DNA of 64,000 nt, taken from contig NC_067207.1 in NCBI RefSeq assembly GCF_026262505.1, forward strand, positions 1,186,252 to 1,250,251. The letters run 5' to 3'. Below, in pieces: positions 20,118 to 31,159 of the stretch (position 1 is its first letter; every line of letters begins with the position of its first letter). The translations under genes and the position numbers were made by a program. Source of the DNA: Trichomonas vaginalis G3. Lineage: Eukaryota; Parabasalia; Trichomonadida; Trichomonadidae. The notes below the pieces were generated by a model. That model was not told the origin of the DNA and ran no database searches. It saw only the letters and a program-made list of their open reading frames with translations.

Positions 20118-22457
20118 TCCTTGAGCATTAACATTTTTCTTTTTTCCATACTTGTAGAGAGCAAAGTTACAAATATTTGCTTAAAATACGATAGTAATGA
20201 ATCCTGTCCTACTAATTTTGCTGCAATTGAACACGAAGTTCAATTAAAAATTGCATTCAGCGATACAACAGGCAAATTCAATATATTTGTAGCGCCTGGA
20301 AATAAGTTACCATACAGAATAAACATGTCCTCACTTAAAGGTATCAGATACGTTTTCTTTGGAAATTCAAATTCAGAAATTTTCATTGAAGACATCGACA
20401 GTAATTTTGAGATAAAATCAAGAGTTACAATTAAGAATATCAAGTTAATATTCAATCAAAACATCTCTTATCAAACATTTAATTTTGATTATCTTATGAT
20501 ACAAAACACTATCATTTTGAATCGATATAATATACATATCAACATAAATGTTAATCATTTAATGACAGATTATGAATCACCGCAAAACATTTCAACAATT
20601 TTTTGTCGAAATTTAACATTATACGGCTCTCCATTTATCAACAACACATGTAACATCAAACCATTACAAATTAACAACTTTACAATTTCATTTTATAATC
20701 CATTGAATCAAACAAAAATCAAGTTCGACAAACATTCCACAGAAGTCAAATACAGATCATCAATTTATATAATTGATCATCATCTCGACGATGTTCCTTA
20801 TTATTTTCGATCTAATGTTATTTGTAGCATCCAACATTCTAACATTAAACTTTATATTGATCCCACATCATTTATCACTATGAATTTATTTGGTGGCAGC
20901 AACACAAACATACACATTCGATCATTGATCAATTTTCATTCTAACTTTTCAAGATTATATTTTGGTGTCATCAAAGATGATATTTGTAATTTTTATTTAT
21001 ACTCTAATTGTTTAATCCCAAATATATACTGTCATCGAAACTCAAAACTTAGTTTATTCATGAAGAAAGAATATGAGTATCATTTTAATACGATCTTCAT
21101 CGAAAACTCATCAGAAATTCATTTCAACAGTTCAATATCTTGTATAGTTGATATCAGACGAGTTAAATTCAATTCAGGAATAAATAATATCATTTCATCA
21201 ACAGTTCGAACAAAGATCCACTTTTTAGAAGTCTTTCATTGTATTTGTTATCTTCAAGGTCCAGAAATATATGAAATCACACATATTTGCAACCAAGGTC
21301 AATTATTTATATCTAAATTTGATTTTATTACATTGAAATCTATCTCTATTCCATATATTCGTTTTTGTAATTCATCAGAATTCATCAGTATTGATGAATA
21401 TTATCATTCATCAGAATGTCAAATCAACTTGTATTTTCTTGAAGGCAAAATCACTGAAGAGCGCATTGTTCATAAGAATTATACAATCTTCAAAGGCATC
21501 TCACTTAATTCCACATTTTTTGTTCCTAATTTTAAATTCGAATGCAAAAATGTTTTTATTATTTCACATATTAATATCGTAAACGATATTGACACTATTC
21601 TTATTGTTGAACGTATCTGTTCACCAGACGGGTGGTCAGTTTTCTACAATATTACACGCGATTTTGAAGAAGTCGAACTTTCTAATTCAGGAACAATTTG
21701 TATTTCATCAACTAATATTGTTCGTAATTTGACCATTTTTATGAAAAACAATTGTACATTTCTTTATTTCCATAACATCAATGCAAACATTGTTCCATAT
21801 GACAAAATCTATCCGATTTATTTTGATCACATTTCTCTTTCTAATTCCAATGTTAACATCAATGGTAATGAAGGTCTATGTTCTACAGTGAACAGCGACA
21901 TTTTTTCATCATTGAATCACATTCGAGTTTTTCAAGGTAATATCTTTCTTGATGAATATCATGACATTGAATATAATAATGATTCTGTTTTTAACTCAGG
22001 TCAATTGACAATCATTCCATCAGTCTCAGATTTTCAATTTTTTAAAATGATCAAATTAATTCAACAACGAAAATTCAAACTGAAATTGCGATCAATTGAA
22101 ACATTCATCATTATCAACATAAAAGAATTTAAATCTTCGAATCTTGTTGATATTTGTGGTTTTGACCGATACCAGAAACTCACTATTCAAACCGATTCAT
22201 ACTTTGTTCCATTCAGTATACAACCCAACTTTGACAATATTTTTATTATTGGTAGTGAAACAAATTCAGACATTTGCATTTATAATTTTATTGTTGATCG
22301 AAAACTTCGCATTCGCATTGATGAAACAATTTCAATTTTTAATTTCAGTTGTAGTTCTGTTTCTGATTCTTCCATTTTAATTTTAGATCCTGATCATTCA
22401 ATCGAAATCAATCAAATCCAAAACAACAATAATGTAAATGTTATTTATCGTTTTTGA
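20118..22457 (+). CDS. Large Asn/Ile/Phe-rich lineage-specific protein (family B), no ATG at 5' end
   Basis: A 2.3-kb open frame follows a TGA at 20115. Its first in-frame ATG is only at 20325, although the upstream part is coding-like: a hydrophobic IFLFSILV stretch followed by polar residues, resembling the end of a signal peptide. The 5' end thus looks truncated. The product (about 710-778 aa) is rich in Asn, Ile, Ser, Phe and His, with short repeated patterns such as FINNTCNIK, INFHSNFS and NSSEIHFNSS. That suggests a beta-solenoid, surface-type protein; this is inference. No membrane anchor is seen at the C-terminus. Rearranged pieces of the same gene recur at 24869-25768, 25918-25939 and 26438-26692. 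It starts about 160 bp from the eL15 ATG, divergently. Confidence 0.6.
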   Translation, partial: SLSINIFLFSILVESKVTNICLKYDSNESCPTNFAAIEHEVQLKIAFSDTTGKFNIFVAPGNKLPYRINMSSLKGIRYVFFGNSNSEIFIEDIDSNFEIKSRVTIKNIKLIFNQNISYQTFNFDYLMIQNTIILNRYNIHININVNHLMTDYESPQNISTIFCRNLTLYGSPFINNTCNIKPLQINNFTISFYNPLNQTKIKFDKHSTEVKYRSSIYIIDHHLDDVPYYFRSNVICSIQHSNIKLYIDPTSFITMNLFGGSNTNIHIRSLINFHSNFSRLYFGVIKDDICNFYLYSNCLIPNIYCHRNSKLSLFMKKEYEYHFNTIFIENSSEIHFNSSISCIVDIRRVKFNSGINNIISSTVRTKIHFLEVFHCICYLQGPEIYEITHICNQGQLFISKFDFITLKSISIPYIRFCNSSEFISIDEYYHSSECQINLYFLEGKITEERIVHKNYTIFKGISLNSTFFVPNFKFECKNVFIISHINIVNDIDTILIVERICSPDGWSVFYNITRDFEEVELSNSGTICISSTNIVRNLTIFMKNNCTFLYFHNINANIVPYDKIYPIYFDHISLSNSNVNINGNEGLCSTVNSDIFSSLNHIRVFQGNIFLDEYHDIEYNNDSVFNSGQLTIIPSVSDFQFFKMIKLIQQRKFKLKLRSIETFIIINIKEFKSSNLVDICGFDRYQKLTIQTDSYFVPFSIQPNFDNIFIIGSETNSDICIYNFIVDRKLRIRIDETISIFNFSCSSVSDSSILILDPDHSIEINQIQNNNNVNVIYRF

Positions 22458-22994
22458 TACTTTTTGACACTTTCTGACATATCTCATTAGAAAAAGAAAT
22501 AACGTCTTATATATAAGAAATTCTATATATTGTCATTTCAATAGAATACAAAACATTTATTTTCTTTTTGTTTTAAATATGATTTTATGACTTCTATCGT
22601 ATATTAATATATTAATTGTTTTAAATATGCGATGAAATATTAAATAGAAAGATTTTCAATTAATGTTATATCAATATTCTGATATAAGCAGTTGAAAGAT
22701 ATAATAATCTCTTATTGATAAACTGATCAATAATATATTATCATGATGCTTGCACTTTTTCTATCACATTAAGCATTTTTATTGGATACCATTCAAAAAT
22801 TGTATAGTTAATTAATTATAGATTCAAAATACCATTTTAGTCATTTTTATCAAACAATTGCCATATGTTTGTCCAATTGATGAAGGAAATTTGAATACTT
22901 AACAATATAGAATAGGATCAAGAAAAAAAAGATTATTTTTTTAAAAAAAGTGACATTTTTATGGAAAGATTCACATTTAATTTTGAAGTTTTAA
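22458..22994. other. Intergenic region
   Basis: AT-rich spacer between the family B gene and the family A frame. Nothing specific seen. Confidence 0.4.
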
Positions 22995-23999
22995 AAGTTA
23001 AGATTCCATCATGATGGTAGCTGGGAAGAAATATTCATCGATTCTAATTACGATATACAATATCCAAACCATCACGACTTTATTAATACCAGTGACGACA
23101 AGAGTTACTTTGTATTTTTATCCAAATTCAAAGACCTAAGCAGCTATGGTGCTGTTCGATTTATTACATCTACCGATTCAACTAAAAGCTTAGTCGAAAG
23201 ATCACTATTTGAAAATTGTAGTTCCGGCTCCCAAACTGGAGGATCTCTATATTACAACGATAAAGGACAGTTTGTTCAGAAACAAAATTCATTTATTAAA
23301 TCGAAAAATACATATGATTGTCCTTCTTTTTATGTAATAGTTTCAAATTTTGAAAATTATAAAAATGAAATTAACGAATCTACAATTTTTGATTGTGGTT
23401 CATTAGATCAAGGATGTCGACTTCTCATGCAAATGATTTATGGTAAACAAATATTTAACTTATGCAATATCACATCAAACAGAGTTGCAGAAGATATTGC
23501 AGGTTATGGCATGGAATGGGTAACATCAGATTCCTTCATTCAATTCACTACAATTAGATCAAATAATCAGTCAGAAAGTAACGGTTTTGCACTAAATTAT
23601 CACTTTTCATTATCTAATGAACAAATCTCAGTATTATCATGCAATTATATTGAAAACGGAGATTCCAGTGGTGAAGGAAATTTAATCTGTGCATGGCCAA
23701 AACTTTATATGTTTGGATGCTGCATTGTGAGGAATGAAGTTAAATATGTCATTTACAATGGAGGAGGTTCAGTTGTTGTTAATAATTCATACACAGATAA
23801 CAATCAAACATTAGGACAATCAGTTGAATTTACAAACACAATTTCGAACTCAGAATGCAAATATTATACAGTAAATATCATCAATAATGCGAACAAAGAA
23901 GATAATGACGATGATGATTCATTTTTTATCAAAAAAGTCAAACAGAACGTTCGATATCTTGATAACCGACCAAAAATCATATATTTCGTTCTAAAATGA
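22995..23999 (+). CDS. Lineage-specific beta-solenoid-like protein (family A), 5'-incomplete
   Basis: The frame is open from just after the TAA at 22992-22994 to a TGA at 23997, 334 codons, with no ATG near its start; the first ATG in frame lies about 420 nt in. The text is coding-like throughout: DGSWEEIFIDSNYD, then repeats with CSSGSQTGGSLYYN, FDCGSLDQGC and FGCCIVRNEVKYVIYN. The irregular Cys/Asn/Ser-rich strands recall right-handed beta-helix surface proteins. The C-terminus has an acidic patch (NKEDNDDDDSF) and a family-specific end, NVRYLDNRPKIIYFVLK. Truncated copies with the same end lie at 24161-24736, 25940-26164 and 29681-30000. Probably a gene remnant or a gene missing its first exon or promoter-proximal part. 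Confidence 0.55.
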   Translation, partial: KLRFHHDGSWEEIFIDSNYDIQYPNHHDFINTSDDKSYFVFLSKFKDLSSYGAVRFITSTDSTKSLVERSLFENCSSGSQTGGSLYYNDKGQFVQKQNSFIKSKNTYDCPSFYVIVSNFENYKNEINESTIFDCGSLDQGCRLLMQMIYGKQIFNLCNITSNRVAEDIAGYGMEWVTSDSFIQFTTIRSNNQSESNGFALNYHFSLSNEQISVLSCNYIENGDSSGEGNLICAWPKLYMFGCCIVRNEVKYVIYNGGGSVVVNNSYTDNNQTLGQSVEFTNTISNSECKYYTVNIINNANKEDNDDDDSFFIKKVKQNVRYLDNRPKIIYFVLK

Positions 24000-24160
24000 T
24001 TTTCAAAATCATATTGATACAAATTCTATTTCAAAACTCGCTTTCCAGTTCAAATATTTATATATATGAATTTCATAAAATTACTATATTGATGTTATAA
24101 GGTCGATGACAAATTGTGCGTTTTTAAAAAACCGCCGTTTGAGAAGAAAATTGAGATCTC

Positions 24161-24736
24161 TGTCGACTTCTCATGTACATGTGTAATGGCAAGCAAATTA
24201 TTAATTTATGCAATATCACATCAAACAGAGTTCCAAAAGATATTGCTGGATTTGCTATGAGTTATGCAGCCTCAGATTCCTTCATCCAAATTTGATTGAA
24301 TAATCAATCAGTAAGTAGCATCTTTGCACTAAATTATCACTATGCTTTACCTAATAAACAAATCTCAGTATTATCATGCAATCATATTGAAAACAAAGAT
24401 TCCAATGAAGGAAATTTAATAGTTGCATATAAAAATACAGATCTTTATATGTTTGGATGTTGCATTGCAAGAAATGAAGTTAAATATGTCATCTATAATA
24501 ATGGACGTTCAGTTGTTGTTAATAATTCATACACAGATAGCTATCAAACATTAAACCCAGTTGAATTTACAAACACTATTTCAAGTTCAGAATGCAAATA
24601 TTATACATTTGAATTCATCAATAATGCAAACAAAGAAGATAATGACGATGATGATTCATTTTTTATCAAAAAAGTCAAACAGAACGTTCGATATCTTGAT
24701 AACCGACCAAAAATCATATATTTCGTTCTAAAATAA
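24161..24736 (+). pseudogene. Truncated copy of family A
   Basis: Similarity to 23413-23999 starts at TGTCGACTTCTC (24161) and runs to the same C-terminal end. A TGA at about 24292 (within CAAATTTGATTG) and small indels break the frame. The intact part is 24296-24736, which starts with AAT-ATC-type sequence rather than a real start. Confidence 0.8.
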
Positions 24737-24868
24737 TTTCCAACACAGCATTGATATAAATTCTATTTTTAATTTCATAGAATTCAAAATAGATCAAAAC
24801 ATTTTGAAAATTCGCTTTATTCGATACTTGATTCTTGACCATCCTACTCCATTTCCAGTTTCCTTATT

Positions 24869-25816
24869 ATTCTGTATGGTAATTTGTTTCCAGCTACTAC
24901 AAATATATTGAAATTTTCATTGATGATATCGACAGTAATTTTGAGATAAAATCAGGAGTCACAATTAAGAATATCAAGATCAATATATTTTGGTGTCATC
25001 AAAGATGATATTTGTAGTTTTTATTTATACTCTAATTGTTTAATCCCAAATATATACTGTCATCGAAACTCAAAACTTAATTTATTCATGAAGAAAGAAT
25101 ATGAGTATCATTTTAATACGATCTTCATCGAAAACTCATCAGAAATTCATTTCAACAGTTCAATATCTTGTATAGTTGATATCAGACGAGTTAAATTCAA
25201 TTCAGGAATAAATAATATCATTTCATCAACAGTTCGAACAAAGATCCACTTTTTAGAAGTCTTTCATTGTATTTGTTATCTTCAAGGTCCAGAAATATAT
25301 GAAATCACACATATTTGCAACCAAGGTCAATTATTTATATCTAAATTTGATTTTATTACATTGAAATCTATCTCTATTCCATATATTCGTTTTTGTAATT
25401 CATCAGAATTCATCAGTATTGATGAATATTATCATTCATCAGAATGCCAAATCAATTTATATTTTCTTGAAGGCAAAATCACTGAAGAGCGCATTGTTCA
25501 TAAGAATTATACAATCTTCAAAGGCATCTCACTTAATTCCACATTTTTTGTTCCTAATTTTAAATTCGAATGCAAAAATGTTTTTATTATTTCACATATT
25601 AATATCGTAAACGATATTGACACTATTCTTATTGTTGAACGTATCTGTTCACCAGACGGGTGGTCAGTTTTCTACAATATTACACGCGATTTTGAAGAAG
25701 TCGAACTTTCTAATTCAGGAACAATTTGTATTTCATCAACTAATATTGTTCGTAATCTGACCATTTGTATTCATGGGGAATGCGTGAATTTTATGATTAT
25801 GACTTACATGATATAG
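24869..25816 (+). pseudogene. Rearranged copy of family B
   Basis: Three pieces of the 20118-22457 gene are joined. 24869-24912 is the inverse complement of about 20277-20320. 24912-24977 is a direct copy of about 20377-20443. 24983-25768 is a nearly identical direct copy of about 20955-21740. The deletion between the second and third pieces is about 510 bp. After 25768 the sequence leaves the family and the frame ends at 25816. The ATG at 25088 is an internal Met of the parent. Confidence 0.85.
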
Positions 25817-25917
25817 CAGATGTAAAACAAAATATATGATTTGGTATTATATTTTGTGCAATGTTTTAGTTGATGATGTTACAAAAGAAAAATTTATCAA
25901 CGGACTTATTAATAAAT

Positions 25918-26164
25918 AACCATTTTTATGAAAAACAATATAAATGTTAATAATTCATACCTAGATAGCTATCAAACATTAAACCCAGTTGAATTTACAA
26001 ACACTATTTTAAGTTCAGAATGCAAATATTATACAGTAAATATCATCAATAATGCGAACAAAGAAGATAATGACGATGATGATTCATTTTTTATCAAAAA
26101 AGTCAAACAGAACGTTCGATATCTTGATAACCGACCAAAAATCATATATTTCGTTCTAAAATAA
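25918..26164 (+). pseudogene. Chimeric fragment: family B snippet joined to family A C-terminus
   Basis: 25918-25939 (ACCATTTTTATGAAAAACAA) copies family B at about 21731-21752. It runs directly into family A sequence (AATAATTCATAC...), equal to about 24518-24736. The join gives an ATG frame of 78 aa ending with the family A tail NVRYLDNRPKIIYFVLK. Confidence 0.8.
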
Positions 26165-26437
26165 TTTCCAAGATCGCATTGATTTAAATTATATTTCGAA
26201 ATTCCTAAAATTCAAAAGAATATCCAAACATGTTGAAAATTCGCTTTGTTTTGTACTTTATGCTTGACCATCTCACTCCCTTGCCAGTTGCCTTATTTAA
26301 TCTGTCTAACAGCACTTTATTTTGCTGGTGAATTTTTAATTGTAAAATTAAAAATCAAGCATTCAAATTTTTCGTTAATTTTCTATTATTTCAACTGATT
26401 AATTTTTACTCTCTAGTTTGAATTCATCATTATTTGC

Positions 26438-26692
26438 TTAAAATTTTGCTGCCATTGAACAGGAAGTTCAATTAAAGTATGCGTTCAGCGAAACAACAGG
26501 CAAATTCAATATATTTGTATCACCTGGAAATACGATACCATACAGAAGTTTTCTTCTGAAATTCAAATTCAGAAGTTTTTATTGATGACACTGACAGTAA
26601 TTTTGAGATAAAGTCAAGAGTTACAATTAAGAATTTTTGCGGCTTTGATCGATACTTAAAACTCACAATTCAAACCTCAATCTTTGTTCCTT
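26438..26692 (+). pseudogene. Short degenerate fragment of family B
   Basis: Matches about 20213-20437 of the parent with frame-breaking changes, then jumps to the sequence at about 22152-22200 (TGCGGCTTTGATCGATAC). An internal deletion of about 1.7 kb is implied. Confidence 0.75.
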
Positions 26693-26851
26693 TCATTCTC
26701 ATTAGATTAATTTTTACTACTCATTCAAAAATGAAATACTCTATTTGTAATTAATGATTATATTTGTGTAAATCTTTCAATTCCCTCGAATTTTGAGAAA
26801 CAGACGCGAAAAATATGATTACAAGTTTATAAGAACATGCAGTTGTTTTAA

Positions 26852-28258
26852 TACCCTCTATTTCCAGGAATTACCGTCACTTTTTTTCCACCTTCTAAAA
26901 AAGCTTCTATATCTCGACATATATAGACATTTTCAAAGCTTTTTAAAAGAGGATATGATGGAAAAGATGTTGAATTTTATGATTTTGTACTTTGTATGGA
27001 AATATGAGATATGAGATTTAATATGATTTGATTGCAAGTTGAAATTTTTGATTTTTATAATATAGCATTTTTATGATATAAAGAGTGTTTTTATGATAAA
27101 TTTTTTGCTCAAAAACAAAAATTTTGGTAAAACGGTAATTCCTGGCTGACGTTAAAATATGCTTTGTTCTCCACTAAAAATAGTATTTAATGATATAAAA
27201 ATCAATTATTTTGAGTATTCATAGACTTTTTTGTTGAAACTTCGAACGCACGAAAACTACTATTAGAATAGATTAGATTGAAAATAAATAGCGGAAACAA
27301 ATTCAGCACATTTTATATGATTTGGTGCTGTGACAAAAGTATATCATTCACACTCAAAGGAAAATCTGATTATCCCAATAAAATAGAAATAAATCAATAA
27401 AAAGTATAATAGATGCATTCTATTTGGATGATGATACTATATCATTTATCAAATTTTGAAAATATTCATTTTTCACGAATTCTAACAGAAACAAGACCTC
27501 GAACTCGTCAAAATTTTAAAAAATGAATATTTATCAAAATAAATGCAGGATTTGTTGATTATATCATTAATACTCCATTCTTTTAGTAAATGCATGTGCA
27601 TTTGCCTTTTCCTTGCAAAAGATTGAAATAGATTTTTCAATTTATTCTGATTAAAATATATTTTTCGTTTATCCATATCTATGTAAATACATTAAACATC
27701 ATAAGACTTTGAAATACTATTGTTTTAGTAATCAATTTCTTATCCTTATCATTTCTACAATTGAGATTATTCACTTCATAATATTAAAGTTCTCAAATGT
27801 CAAAAAGTATTCATTTTAGGAATAAAAGACTTAATTTAAATTTAATATAATTATTTTTATATCTATACAAACAAATTGTGAGAACATTCAGGTGGCCCCA
27901 TAAGTAATAACATATCAGTATTTTGATATGATACCTCATATATAAGGTATGATTAGAAAGCTGAAATCAGCTTTTTCAATTTTTCATCAGTGAAAATGTT
28001 TGATACCTCATACCTATTAAAATACCCTAATTTCAGTCCCATCCCTCTTGTATTCGTTGAGATAAGGAGATTTGAAATTATGCAATTTCGACGCCGTTAC
28101 CCTCTCCATTTGCCACAAAAATGTAAGGGATATATAACACTGTTGTATAAATTAATATTTTATTGTTATTTTTTAAAAATAATACTTCAATCATGCTAAA
28201 ATTGAATTTTTTTGATGCAAAAATAACCTTAAACGGTAATTCCTGGAAATAGAGGGTA
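26852..28258. mobile_element. 1.4-kb MITE-like element with perfect 26-bp terminal inverted repeats
   Basis: 26852-26877 (TACCCTCTATTTCC...ATTACCGT) and 28233-28258 are exact inverse complements. A partial third copy of the end (ACGGTAATTCCTGG) lies inside at 27132-27145. No coding capacity is seen between. Flanks give no clear target duplication (AA/AT-rich on both sides). I infer a non-autonomous DNA element. Confidence 0.65.
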
Positions 28259-28878
28259 ATTTCAATTTTACATGAAAAGTAATCATTTAAGGGCTAGAAT
28301 TTATAATTCAAATAGTTCTATAATTTTATATTATAAAATTGCTATATATGTTATACCGATTTATAGATAGACAAGCTTGCTATTAAAATTCTGTATAACG
28401 ATTCACGCCGATAAATTTAATTTGAATAGTAATCTGACAATGAGATTATCAGACTCAAAAGTCAAGAAATAATGATAATTATCATTGAAACCATATTAAT
28501 TACTGCATAAAAATAAAGAATATAATATTATTTTAAAAAATGAAAATTCTTCTAATTATTTGATATCCAATAATTATTTGAAAATATTTTGTTTGGATGA
28601 TCATTCGAACTGCCTATAAAATGTGCATATTTATTCTATCATTTTCCTTGACTTTTTTCAATTTTTAAACTCCTTTTTTGAGTAGGTGCCAAAAGTGCTT
28701 ACTCTTAAACAACCGTCGGATTTCCGGGTGAAATCGTGACACACTTTCGTCTTTCGTAGGCAGTGGTGGTTGTTACAAAAGGTAACTTCGAATGTAGCGT
28801 GAAATCTGCAAAAAAATTCTGAAATTTGAATGGAGAACACAAAAATTGAATAGTTTACGTCAATAAAAAAGAGAAAAA

Positions 28879-28950
28879 TGAAGCCAATGTGTCTCGAACC
28901 TAGGACTTAGAGCAGCAATCCCACTGTTTATAACATTACACTACATGCAT
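28879..28950 (-). other. Degenerate tRNA-like sequence with A- and B-box matches
   Basis: On the minus strand TAGTGTAATGT (28943-28933) fits an RNA polymerase III A box at 10 of 11 positions. GGTTCGAGACA (28900-28890) resembles a B box. The 43-nt offset is that of a tRNA. Acceptor and T stems do not pair, so this is a decayed tRNA or the head of a SINE-like repeat, not a functional tRNA. Confidence 0.35.
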
Positions 28951-29680
28951 CTCTCACCTCAGTGAATGAGATCAACTATATGATAACTTTTTCCCCATTA
29001 TATTCTTGTGGAAAAGTGACAAATAGCAACTTTGACCCTCTCTCCTCCTTTTTTTTATTTAGGTACCCTATTCAATTTCTATCGTCACCATATGGAGAGG
29101 TCAGGCCCATATCATAAAACATTAAGTTTGGACTTACTAAGACATGTAAGAATTACCTTGCTTGTATAGGGGCATTAAATACTTTTAGATGCTAAAATCT
29201 TCAAAATTAATTTAATTTGATATTCAAAATATGCACGAAAACGTAAATAAATACGGATCTAGCTCTCACATATCTCTATTTTAAGCATTGATAAGTATTT
29301 CTACATTCTATTTTAAAAAATATTCAAATTTCACAATATTCTTTTCATTGATAATCTACATATTAACGAGAATGATATAACTTTTCATGTGTTTAGAAGT
29401 TCTTAGCTTTAGTACTGTATTGTTGAAAAAATTATTGAAGACTTTTTTCTTTTTGAGAAATTAATGCAATAACCAAAGAGGAATTGCATATGCTGCGCAC
29501 TAAAATTATAGAAATGTCTCTAATTAGACACAAATAGAGATATTCGGAAATAAAAATTTGAAATTTTGATCAAAAACGCTATTTTCTAATCATTTTTATT
29601 TTAACTATATATAAAGTATCTTTTTCTATAATTTATACTTGATGGTTTAAAAGACGTTTAGACTCAAAATTTTACGTCTA

Positions 29681-30000
29681 AAGTTGCATATAAAAATACA
29701 AATCTTTATATGTTTGGATGCTGCATTGCAAGAAATGAAGTTAAATATGTCATTTACAATCGAGGAAATTCAGTTGTTGTTAATAATTCATACACAGATA
29801 ACTATCAAACAACATATAACTTGGTTGAATTTACAAATATTATTTCATATGCAGACTGCAAGCATTTTATAGTTGAATTCGTTAATAATGCTAAAAAAGA
29901 AGATAAAGACAATGATGATTCATTTTTTATCAAAAAAATCAAACAGAACGTTCGATATCTTGATAACCGACCAAAAATCATATATTTCGTTCTCCCATAA
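29681..30000 (+). pseudogene. Truncated copy of family A (C-terminal 105 codons)
   Basis: Begins abruptly at GTTGCATATAAAAATACA, equal to 24423 onward, and keeps an open frame to TAA at 29998. The family tail here is ...KIIYFVLP. The 5' breakpoint falls in unrelated AT-rich DNA. Confidence 0.8.
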
Positions 30001-31159
30001 TTTCCAACAATAAATTTATAAAGGAATATATGGATTTAAAAATCGCATCCTCTAAGATTAGACTCCACTCTTTCGTAATCAGTCGCCTTATAAAATTTGA
30101 TCAACAGTGCTTTAAATTTGCAATCAGAATTCTAATTATAAAAATAAATTGCACAATCAAAGCTTTCGATATTTTTTACACATTTTGATTGTCTTTGAAC
30201 ATGAAGATTTGATCTTATTCTAGCAAGATTAAATTTAAATGATCTTAACAAGAGATGGATTCCTTAACTCTTATTGTTTGCATTTCTTCTTATTTCTTAT
30301 ATCACAACGAGTGCTGTCATATCAATTAAATCAAATCAAACACATCCAACTATTATACATAATGTTCTTTTATTCTTTCCTACTATTTGATTAGTTTTCC
30401 TTGTTTGAAACCATTATTTTATGATGTATTATCTACTTGTCATTTTGAAGATCATAATAATCTTCAGTGGAAGGATTATTTGATGTTTTTTAGGATGCGG
30501 TATTTTGTTCTTCTTATGGAGTGAATGATATTTTCAAAGACTTTATTGAGCAAATTTTGATAAAAAGTACAAAATTGTGAATTTAAATGAGTTTTATGAG
30601 TCATTTCAAATCAGGTTCGGACATCTGTTTCAAATCTAATGAATAATTCAGTCAAATATATAGTTTTTCGTGTTTGAAAGAAAATACTACATATTTATAT
30701 TCAAATGAAATGTTTCAAGCTTAAACTTAAAGCTTGTTGAAGTATCTGATTTTAGGCATGAATATCGAGTAATCTAATGTGTTATGTGTTTTATTATTAT
30801 AAAACAAAAAGAATAATTTTGTATTCGGAATCTTATTCTTCAGAAATTACATTTTATTATTAAATGTGAGTATTCGTGAATATTGTGATATTCCATTTGC
30901 CAAGTTTTGCTTTGTTAATGTAAGATGAATATTTAATTTGAACGATATTTAATAAAAAGGGAAAATAATGTAAAATAGCAAATCTCCATAAAGTTTAGAA
31001 ACGTGCTTTCCATCTTATAAATGACAGTTCACAAATTTGAAATTTGATGGCTGTATTTATGAATAAATTGAATGATTACGATAAAATCGGATTCAAATTG
31101 GAATTATATGAATCTCTCAGGCAACACTCATATTTGATATTTTTTGATTAGAAAAATCA
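30001..31159. other. Intergenic region
   Basis: 1.16 kb without a convincing gene or repeat. It includes the promoter of the VPS9-like gene. Confidence 0.4.

Larger units (their letters stand above)
26693..29680. other. Gene-free interval with an inverted-repeat element and a tRNA-like segment
   Basis: No credible gene. The 26,852-28,258 inverted-repeat element and the tRNA-like segment near 28.9 kb are listed separately. The short frames here start with non-ATG codons or lack coding character. Confidence 0.5.
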
